Source: Streptomyces rishiriensis
GTDB lineage: Bacteria > Actinomycetota > Actinomycetes > Streptomycetales > Streptomycetaceae
Assembly: GCF_030815485.1 (NCBI RefSeq)
Contig: NZ_JAUSWV010000002.1
Location: forward strand, 186,001 to 250,000
Direction: 5' to 3'
Length of the DNA stretch: 64,000 nt
The first letter of the stretch is position 1; each line of letters begins with the position of its first letter. Below the pieces are notes generated by a model. The model saw only the letters and a list, made by a program, of their open reading frames with translations. It was not told the DNA's origin and made no database searches. Positions 57,877 to 64,000 of the stretch are shown piece after piece. Made by a program: the position numbers and the translations under genes.

Positions 57877-58662
57877 TCACCCATGGGAGCTGCGGGAGGA
57901 CCGAGCCGACGAGCGATAGCGGCCGGGCGTCTGACCGACCAGCTCGGTGAAGGCGTCGATGAAGCTGCTGGGGTTCGACCAGCCCAGCCGGATCGCCGTG
58001 TCGGTGACCGAGGCGCCGTCGCTGAGCTCGATCAGCGCCCGTTGGGTGCGCAGCAGGGTGCGCCACTGGTGGAAGCTCATCGACAGCTCGCTGCCGAACA
58101 GCCGGCTCAGGGTGCGTTCGCTGGCGCCGGTGCGATGGCCTAGCTCGGCCAGGGTCGCCGGGCTTGCTGGGTCCACGTGGAGCAGGTCGGTGACCGCCTT
58201 GAGACGCCGGTCGCTCGGCTCCGGGAGGCGCAGCGGCTCCTGTGCGGCGCGGGCGAGCTCGGCGAGTACGACGTCGATCAGCAGCCGCGCACGGGGGCTC
58301 TCCAGCGGCTCGCCCTCGCTCATCAGCGCCAGATAGGCCTCGCGCAGCAACGCGCTCGCCACGAAGACCGACGGCTCGGCCGGCAGCTGTCCGGTCAGCG
58401 TCACGGGCAGCGACAGCACCCGGATGTCCGTCTCGCCGTACGCCTTGCTGCTGTGCACCGCGAAGGGCGGCACCCACATGATCCGACTGGCCGGCGCCAC
58501 CCAGGTGCCCACCTGGGTCGCTGTGACCAGGGCCCCACGCGCGGCGTAGCGGAGCTGGCCGTAGTCGTGGAAGTGCGCGGCCACGTCGGCGCCATGGGCC
58601 AGCGGCGCCGACAACGGCGCATGGTCGGTGCAGAAGGTCGGCTCGCCGCTGGGGTCGGACAC
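57877..58662 (-). CDS. AraC family transcriptional regulator (261 aa)
   Basis: N-terminal cupin-like sensing domain (HFHDYGQLRYAARGALVTAT, then WVAPASRIMWVPPFAVHSSK) and C-terminal AraC DNA-binding domain (TLAELGHRTGASERTLSRLF and VTDTAIRLGWSNPSSFIDAF). GTG at 58662 is preferred; the open frame upstream (to 58761) would overlap the divergent gene start. It is divergent from the NmrA-type gene 92 bases away and probably regulates it. Confidence 0.92.
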   Translation of the reverse strand: MSDPSGEPTFCTDHAPLSAPLAHGADVAAHFHDYGQLRYAARGALVTATQVGTWVAPASRIMWVPPFAVHSSKAYGETDIRVLSLPVTLTGQLPAEPSVFVASALLREAYLALMSEGEPLESPRARLLIDVVLAELARAAQEPLRLPEPSDRRLKAVTDLLHVDPASPATLAELGHRTGASERTLSRLFGSELSMSFHQWRTLLRTQRALIELSDGASVTDTAIRLGWSNPSSFIDAFTELVGQTPGRYRSSARSSRSSHG

Positions 58663-58754
58663 GCGATCGAGGCTACCCGCCTCTGGCGGGTTATCGGAAG
58701 AACCTGGCGGGATACCGGTGGTGCGCCTGGCGCCGCAGACCACATCGTGGAGAC

Positions 58755-59684
58755 ATGTCACAACAGATCAAGTTCGAGGACGCCGCGCCCGCGTCGTCCT
58801 CCCCCACCGCCACACAGACGGCCGGCACGATCGCAGTCTTCGGCGCGACGGGGCAACAGGGCGGGGCGGTGGTCGACGCTCTGCTGGACCGCAGGGCGCG
58901 GGTACGGGCTTTGGTCCGCACCCCGCAGTCCGACCGGGCTCAGGCGCTGGCCGCCCGCGGCGTCGAGCTGGCGCCCATCCGGACCGACGACCCGGAGTCG
59001 CTGGCCACCGCGCTGACGGCGGTCGAGGCGTTCTACTTCATGACCCCGGAGGCGAACAGCCTCGAAGAAGTCGAGGCGGAGATCCGCGTCGGTACCGCGC
59101 TCGTCGACGCGGCGGTCGCGGCACGCGTCCCGCACGTCGTGTTCAACTCGGTCATCGGAGCGGACCGGGAGAGGGGTGTGCCGCACCACGACTCCAAGCA
59201 CTGGATCGAGGAGCACCTGAGGAAGTCCGGCCTGCGGGCCGCGATGGTTCGCCCGGCCCCCTTCATGGAGGTGATGGCACCGAGCCTGGAGCACGGAGAG
59301 ATCGTGCTGAGGCTGCCGATGCCGGAGGATGCCGCCCTGAAGATGATCTCGATCAGGGACATCGGCCGGGTCGCCGCCGCGCTCCTGCTCGACACCGCGG
59401 AGGCGCCCGGCGGAGCCTTCGAGCTCGTCGGCGACGAGCTGACAGGCCCCCAGATCGCCGCGGCGTTCGGCGCGCACGCCGGACTCCCGGCACGGTACGA
59501 GGCCCTGCCGTTGAGCGTGCTTCCCAGCGACCTCGACAAGGCGATGTTCCGCCAGTTCGCGGAGGCGGCGGAATACCCGTCGGACCTCGCGGTGGTGCGC
59601 TCGATCGAGCCGGCCACCCTGGATCTGGTCGAGTGGATCCGATCCACCGGCTGGACCGCGCCCACAAACATGGCTGGTTCCTGA
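58755..59684 (+). CDS. NmrA/HSCARG-like NAD(P)-binding protein (309 aa)
   Basis: Atypical SDR with nucleotide motif IAVFGATGQQGGAVVDALLD, RALVRTP after the second strand and the conserved VFNSVIGADRERGVPHHDSK. It lacks a clear catalytic Tyr-x-x-x-Lys, as usual for NmrA-type redox sensors, though some family members reduce quinones. ATG at 58755. First gene of a probable pair with the quinone-oxidoreductase-like gene 114 bases downstream; divergent from the AraC regulator. Confidence 0.92.
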   Translation: MSQQIKFEDAAPASSSPTATQTAGTIAVFGATGQQGGAVVDALLDRRARVRALVRTPQSDRAQALAARGVELAPIRTDDPESLATALTAVEAFYFMTPEANSLEEVEAEIRVGTALVDAAVAARVPHVVFNSVIGADRERGVPHHDSKHWIEEHLRKSGLRAAMVRPAPFMEVMAPSLEHGEIVLRLPMPEDAALKMISIRDIGRVAAALLLDTAEAPGGAFELVGDELTGPQIAAAFGAHAGLPARYEALPLSVLPSDLDKAMFRQFAEAAEYPSDLAVVRSIEPATLDLVEWIRSTGWTAPTNMAGS

Positions 59685-59798
59685 GCCTCCAGCCGCGATG
59701 AACGGCCCCGCCGGAACTAGTCGAAGTGCCGGTGCGGCCGCCGCAGGTCCCGGCCAAGGTTGATCTTTCACCTAGAGCGACGAGATTCGGAGCAGGAC

Positions 59799-60698
59799 AT
59801 GAAGGCGATCACCTACACCGAGTTCGGCGGCCCGGAAGTCCTCCGCCTCGCAGAGGTCGACGAGCCGCACGCCGGACCCGGACAGGTGCGGCTGAAGGTC
59901 ATGGCGGCAGCGGTCAACCCGCTCGACCTCAAGATCCAAAACGGGAGGAGGCCGCAGATGACGCCGCCGTTCCCGGCGATCCCCGGCCTGGAGGCGGCCG
60001 GCGTCGTCGACGAGGTCGGCGAAGGCGTGACCGGCGTCGCGGTGGGTGACGAGGTCCTGGGCTGGACCGTCACCGGCGCGTACGCCGAGCACGCGCTGGC
60101 CGTCGACTTCGGCCCGAAGCCCGCGGACCTCGACTGGGACCTCGCCGCGGCACTGCCCGTCGCCGTCGAGACCTCGGTCCGCGTGCTCGACGCCCTCGGC
60201 GTCGGGGAAGGCGACACGCTCCTGCTGCACGGAGCCGCGGGTGTGTCCGGCGCCGTCGGTGTTCAGTTCGCGGTCGCCCGCGGCGCCACGGTCATCGGCA
60301 CCGCCTCCCCCGGCAACCACGACTACCTGCGCTCGCTGGGCGCGATCCCGGTCGCCTACGGCGCCGGCCTCGCCGACCGGGTCCGCGAGGCCGCACCGCA
60401 GGGCATCGACGCCGTGTACGACACCGCGGGGGCGGGCGACCTGGAGGTGTCGATCGACCTGCGCGGCGGCACCGACCGGATCATCACCATCGCCGATCCG
60501 AAGGCCGCCGAGCTGGGTATCCCCTACTCCGGCCCCGGCGCCGCATTCGGTTCCCGCCTCGGCGAGTACGCCCGCCTCGCAGCCGACGGCAAGCTCACGA
60601 TGCGCCTCGCGCAGAGCCTTCCGCTGGAGGACGCCGCGAAGGCGCAGGAGCTGAGCGCGAGCGGTCACGCCGCCGGGAAGCTCATCCTGCGGCCGTAG
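59799..60698 (+). CDS. NADP-dependent oxidoreductase, zinc-free MDR / quinone oxidoreductase family (299 aa)
   Basis: Medium-chain reductase without zinc ligands. Opening KAITYTEFGGPEVLRLAEVD, substrate region AAAVNPLDLKIQNG, and the NADPH motif LLLHGAAGVSGAVGVQFAVA. About 299 aa, the usual length of the quinone oxidoreductase subgroup. ATG at 59799 has GGAG upstream. It follows the NmrA-like gene; together they suggest a response to quinones or other electrophiles. Confidence 0.93.
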   Translation: MKAITYTEFGGPEVLRLAEVDEPHAGPGQVRLKVMAAAVNPLDLKIQNGRRPQMTPPFPAIPGLEAAGVVDEVGEGVTGVAVGDEVLGWTVTGAYAEHALAVDFGPKPADLDWDLAAALPVAVETSVRVLDALGVGEGDTLLLHGAAGVSGAVGVQFAVARGATVIGTASPGNHDYLRSLGAIPVAYGAGLADRVREAAPQGIDAVYDTAGAGDLEVSIDLRGGTDRIITIADPKAAELGIPYSGPGAAFGSRLGEYARLAADGKLTMRLAQSLPLEDAAKAQELSASGHAAGKLILRP

Positions 60699-60699
60699 C

Positions 60700-60980
60700 T
60701 CAGTCACCGGCCGGCTGGGGAGGCACGACGGCAGCGCACCGGCCGGTCGTCACGGTCCTGGCGAACCCGGCCAGCTCGTCCGCCTTCACCGGCCCTGCCT
60801 GCCGCAGGTGGTCGAGACCGCGGGCGAGCAGCAGTTCCGCCTGCTGCTCGCACCACGTCCGCCCGTCCCCGGCTGCCGCGGCCACGAAGGGAATGTCGCG
60901 GCAGCCGCCCACCAAGTCGTCGTGCAGCGCCAGCAGGTCGTCCACGTGCTTGCGGGCCAGGCCGATGTGCTCGGGGGCTG
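60700..60980 (-). pseudogene. Transcriptional regulator fragment (MerR-type C-terminus?), cut by an IS
   Basis: About 90 codons of coherent sequence (PEHIGLARKHVDDLLALHDD, then GCRDIPFVAAAAGDG and a LDHLRQAGPVKADELAGFAR end) finish at a stop one base after the convergent oxidoreductase. Upstream the sequence changes into insertion-sequence DNA at about 60980, so the DNA-binding part is lost. The helical C-terminal region resembles MerR-type effector domains, but that is a guess from pattern. Confidence 0.55.
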
Positions 60981-61418
60981 CGGTTTGCGCTGAGTGGCTT
61001 TCTCGATCTTGGTTAGGCTGCCTGGTCGTATTGATGCTGGTAGCGGCTGGTGTGGGTGCGTTGGTGTTCTTGCTGAAGATGAGAGGGCTATAACAACGGC
61101 TAACGCAAAGCGGTGGGTCGTTCCTGGCTGCCGTGACTGGTGCGGGAGTTGAGCGTTCGGTCCGGTGTGGGGACGTCGCCGTGGATCGTGTCGGATGAGT
61201 TATGGGACCGCGTGGAACCGCTGCTGCCGCAGCGTGAGCGCAGGTTCCGGTATCCCTGCCGCAGGCCGTTGCCGGACCGGGATGTGCTGTGCGGAATCTT
61301 GTACGTGCTGCATACGGGGATCCAGTGGGAGTACCTGCCGCAGAAACTCGGCTTCGGGTCGGGCATGACGTGCTGGCGACGGCTGCGGGACTAGGGTCCG
61401 TCTTCAAAAGATCGTTCG

Positions 61419-62167
61419 ATGGTGGATCATGTTTTCGTGATCCGTCGCCATGAACTGACCGATGTCGAGTGGGAGTTGCTGGCTCCGCTGATACCGAGTG
61501 CTGGCAGGGGCCGGCCTCGGGCGGAGGACCGGCGGATGATCAACGGGGTGGTCTACAAGATCCGGACCGGGGTTTCCTGGCATGACCTGCCGGAACGTTA
61601 CGGCCCGTGGAAGACGGTCTACACCCGCTTCCGCCGCTATGCCATCGGGGAAACACCGGACGGACGAACCGGACGATCACGCCCTCGGCCGATCCCGAGG
61701 AGGCCTGACCACCAAAATCCACCTCGCCAGGGGCCGGCCGCGGCCGGCCCCTGGCCGTCCTGCTGACCCCGGGGCAACGGCACGACGGCGTCTGCGCGAG
61801 GCCTCTGCTCGAACGCATCCGAGTGCCCCGCACCGGCCCCGGGCGCCCCCGCTGCCGTCCCGGTCACGTGATCGCCGACAAGGCCTACAGCTCACGCGGA
61901 TTCCGCGCCTACCTGCGACGACGCGGCATCGTACACACCATCCCGGAGAAGAACGACCAGAAGATGCACCGCCGCAACCGAGGCCGGCGAGGCGGCCGGC
62001 CAACAGGTTTCGACGGCGAGACCTACCGCCGCCGGAACACCGTCGAACGCTGCTTCAACCAACTCAAGGGATTCCGCGGCATCGCCACCCGCTACGAGAA
62101 AACCGCCACCTCCTACGAAGCAGCGGTCACACTCGCATCAATCCTGCTCTGGGCAAGATCAATTTGA
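61419..62167 (+). pseudogene. IS5-family transposase of the inner element, deleted and frameshifted
   Basis: ATG at 61419 opens the N-terminal domain (RRHELTDVEWELLAPLIPSA, then VSWHDLPERYGPWKTVYTRF). The middle containing the first catalytic Asp is missing; sequence picks up at LGRSRGGLTTKIHLA and after a 28-bp palindrome changes frame to LAVLLTPGQRHDGVCARPLL, ADKAYSSRGFRAYLRRRGI and the NTVERCFNQLKGFRGIATRY end with the catalytic Glu. With the first catalytic residue gone, the element cannot move on its own. Confidence 0.85.
61727..61754. repeat. Perfect 28-bp palindrome inside the inner IS
   Basis: Arms ccaggggccggcc and ggccggcccctgg around a central gc. It lies exactly where the transposase reading frame changes, in place of the usual short Cys-Asp-Gly-x-Gly-Arg segment, so it probably arose during the damage. 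Confidence 0.9.
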
Positions 62168-62827
62168 AGGCGGACCCTAGAACGAGGCCGGCGTGTGGCA
62201 GCCGCTGCACGAAGTCCTGCTGGCCGAGTTGAATGCGGCCTACCGGCTGGACTGGCCAAGATGCGTGGTCGATTCCTCCCACGTCAGGGCGCTAAAAGGG
62301 GGACCACACGGGCCCCTCGCCGGTCGACCGGGGCCGGGCCGGCTCGAAGCACCATCTGATCACCGACGGCCACGGCACCCCGCTCGCGGTCCTGCTGACC
62401 GGCGGCAACCGCAACGACGTCACGCAACTGCTGCCACTGCTCGACGCGATACCACCGGTCCGCGGCCGCATCGGCCGTCCCCGACGCAAGCCGGACTCGC
62501 TGTTCGCTGACCGGGGCTACGACCATGACATCTACCGTGACCAGGTCCGCGCCCGGGGCATCGTGCCCGCGATCGCCGGACGCGGCACCCTGCACGGCAC
62601 GGGACTGGGCACCTACCGCTGGGTCGCGGAGAGGAGTTTCGCGTGGCTGCACGGCTTCCGCCGTCTGCGCATCCGATGGGAACGCAGGGCCGACATCCAT
62701 GAAGCGGGTGGCCGCCGGGCGCCGGGAGAAGCACGGCGGACGTGCCGTGCACAGGGGGCCGCAGGTGCGGTCGGGTGACTCGAAGCCCGAGAGCGGGGAA
62801 CCGAAAGTGGTGCCCTGACCCACCAGG

Positions 62828-63883
62828 TCAGAGGCCGCCGGTGTTGAGCAGCCGGTTGGGGGTGTCGGAGCGGACACCGCGTATGACACCGCGGGTGGCC
62901 GTGTGGTCGAGCCAGACGTGGACTTGGTCGGCCGTGGCGTGCGGGTGTGCCGACAGGTACAGCGCGATCACGCCGGTCGCGTGCGGTGCGGCCCAGGACG
63001 TCGCGCCGCCGGTCTCCGTGACCGTACCGCCGCCGGCGAGGGCCGAGGTCACCTTCTGGCCGGGGGCGTACAGGTCCACGCACCGTCCGTAACCCGAGCC
63101 GTAGGAGCCGCCGTCGCTCCACGCCCGATCGTTCGAGGTGGAGGCCGCCACGACGATCGTGCCGGGGACGCCGGCCGGGGAGTGCTTGCAGGCGTCGTCA
63201 TGGAAATTTCCGGCCGACACCACCGTCGGGATCCCCGCATCGACCATCTTCTTCACGGCGGACTCCAACGCCGCCGACCGGTGGTCGAGGTTGAGCGACA
63301 TGTTCACCACCGCCGGCTTCTGCGCGTGCGCGGTGACCCACTTGACCGACTTCACGAGCGCCGCCTCGGCCGCCGCCGACGAACCGCCGCCCCCGCTCTC
63401 GCACAGGACGCCCTGGACCCGTACGAGCTCCGCCTTGGGCGCCACCCCGTACTTCGCCCCGCCGATGACGCCGGCGACGAACGTGCCGTGGCCCGTCCCC
63501 TCCTCGCTGAAGCAGTCACCGGAGTCCTTCGGGCCCACGAAGTCGGCGCCGAGGTGGGCGCGTCCGCCGAACTCCTTGTGGGCGATGTCCATCCCGGTGT
63601 CGATCACATAGACGTGCACGCCCTTGCCCGTGGCGGTGGTGGTGAGCTTCCCGTTCAGTGGACGCGACCGCTGGTCCAGGATGTCCAGGTTCCACGGCAC
63701 GTTCCGGGTGACTCGCGCCGCCGCGGCCAGCTTCTCCAGGTCGGCGTCGGGCACCGCCGCCGAGCCTGACGGCGCCCCGCCCCCGGAGGCCGCCGCGCCG
63801 GCTTCCCCGCCGCAGGCCGAGGCCCCGAACACCGTCACCATGGCCACCGCGATGAGACCGGCCTTCGTCACATTCCGCGTCAC
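62828..63883 (-). CDS. Subtilisin-like S8 serine peptidase, lipoprotein-type signal (351 aa)
   Basis: Exported protease. Signal sequence with a lipobox-like FGASAC, which would anchor Cys24 to the membrane; export without lipidation is possible because position -3 is Ala, not Leu. Catalytic triad Asp95 (YVIDTGMD), His132 (GTGHGTFVAG) and Ser296 (GGATSWAAPH). A short pro-region lies before residue 85. GTG at 63883 has GGGGGAC just upstream. The gene abuts the IS debris with 49 bases between, so its downstream neighbour was lost or replaced. Confidence 0.9.
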   Translation of the reverse strand: MTRNVTKAGLIAVAMVTVFGASACGGEAGAAASGGGAPSGSAAVPDADLEKLAAAARVTRNVPWNLDILDQRSRPLNGKLTTTATGKGVHVYVIDTGMDIAHKEFGGRAHLGADFVGPKDSGDCFSEEGTGHGTFVAGVIGGAKYGVAPKAELVRVQGVLCESGGGGSSAAAEAALVKSVKWVTAHAQKPAVVNMSLNLDHRSAALESAVKKMVDAGIPTVVSAGNFHDDACKHSPAGVPGTIVVAASTSNDRAWSDGGSYGSGYGRCVDLYAPGQKVTSALAGGGTVTETGGATSWAAPHATGVIALYLSAHPHATADQVHVWLDHTATRGVIRGVRSDTPNRLLNTGGL

Positions 63884-64000
63884 GACGTCCCCCACTTGCC
63901 CGTTTCGTACACAGTCAGCGCACAAGACGAGCACAGGGGGCGAGCGGTTCCGGCGAGGCGTGCGGGTGGGTCGGTGCACGCTTCGGCGTCGGTGAAGAAC

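Larger units (their letters stand above)
61395..62176 (+). mobile_element. IS5-family element (inner, 782 bp) inserted in CTAG
   Basis: Bounded by imperfect inverted repeats (GGTCCGTCTTCAAA at the left, GGTCCGCCTTCAAA read inward from the right; 13 of 14 match) and flanked by the direct repeat CTAG (61391-61394 and 62177-62180), a usual IS5-family target. It lies inside the outer element's transposase gene. It seems shorter than a full element because of an internal deletion in its own transposase. Confidence 0.88.
61140..62779 (+). pseudogene. IS5-family transposase, interrupted by another IS
   Basis: The first part starts with GTG at 61140 (DELWDRVEPLLPQRERRFRY, then HTGIQWEYLPQKLGFGSGMT) and ends in TAG at the IS junction. 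The second part resumes at 62181 (NEAGVWQPLHEVLLAELNAA), with DDE residues in CVVDSSHVRA, LFADRGYD and WVAERSFAW. A frame shift falls near 62310 and the C-terminus degenerates after ERRADIHEA (about 62700). The TAG sits where most relatives have Trp (RLRDW), so a nonsense mutation probably came before the insertion. Confidence 0.82.
60981..62790 (+). mobile_element. IS5-family element (outer), interrupted and 3'-truncated
   Basis: Left non-coding end at about 60981-61139 and transposase pieces at 61140-61390 and 62181-62790, split by a second IS. The left boundary is where the neighbouring regulator fragment stops making sense (ttgcgctgagtgg). No right inverted repeat was found; the end is missing. 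Confidence 0.7.

Noticed and set aside
57521..58477. Extension of the M48 protease frame upstream to give an 850-aa protein
   Set aside because: The added ~320 residues have no family sequence, overlap the AraC regulator and an acyl-CoA-ligase fragment in another frame; GTG at 57520 has a good ribosome-binding site.
60981..62790. A composite transposon formed by the two IS elements
   Set aside because: One element is nested inside the other, the outer right end is missing, and no cargo gene is enclosed.

Overview
The window reads as chromosome from a high-GC actinomycete, almost certainly a Streptomyces. Coding regions are strongly GC-biased at third codon positions. GTG starts and 4-base ATGA/GTGA overlaps are common. 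The gene content fits the genus: a type III polyketide synthase of the RppA type beside a P450, a BlaI/M56 pair, a Kdp potassium pump, and a Tat-exported latex clearing protein. Many truncated, frameshifted or deleted genes and a nested pair of insertion sequences lie among intact operons, as expected of an accessory region or chromosome arm. No rRNA, tRNA or CRISPR array was recognised.

Layout. 1-5,000: small hypothetical genes, a short-chain dehydrogenase, a frameshifted XRE regulator and about 2 kb of near gene-free DNA. 5,158-6,971: an ECF-like sigma factor translationally coupled to a single-pass membrane protein, closed by a strong hairpin. 7,318-17,223 (minus): a potassium locus running from a 27-aa membrane peptide through kdpF, kdpA, kdpB and kdpC, a wrecked kdpE, an intact kdpD, and an APC permease with a cytosolic tail. 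17,400-19,660: small membrane proteins and an ornithine cyclodeaminase-family enzyme.

19,712-33,126 is the most striking segment. A secreted latex clearing protein (Lcp, rubber oxygenase) lies divergent to a seven-gene operon: aldehyde dehydrogenase, DUF4334 protein, alcohol dehydrogenase, acyl-CoA dehydrogenase, thiolase, FadB-type hydratase/dehydrogenase and a nitronate-monooxygenase-family flavoprotein. An acyl-CoA synthetase and a regulator with two tandem TetR DNA-binding domains flank it. An identical 19-bp element lies upstream of both the synthetase and the operon. Together they suggest a complete route: extracellular cleavage of polyisoprene to oligo-isoprenoid aldehydes, oxidation to acids, CoA activation and beta-oxidation.

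33,358-42,980: a YceI protein; an FtsX permease remnant; a LuxR-type two-component system with an ABC transporter; a decayed BlaI/M56 copy next to an intact BlaI/M56 pair. Its two-copy operator also fronts a divergent operon of a DedA protein and two PAP2 phosphatases. A ruined response regulator follows. 43,094-46,374: a P450 and RppA (tetrahydroxynaphthalene/flaviolin pigment), separated by an IS21-type transposase scrap.

46,518-53,751: metabolic and regulatory genes, a GNAT acetyltransferase and a secreted serine hydrolase. 53,790-58,660: mostly gene debris around an intact M48 protease and an AraC regulator. 58,755-60,698: two oxidoreductases. 60,700-62,790: a regulator cut by an IS5-family element that itself carries a second IS5-family element in a CTAG target. 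62,828-63,883: a secreted subtilisin-like protease.
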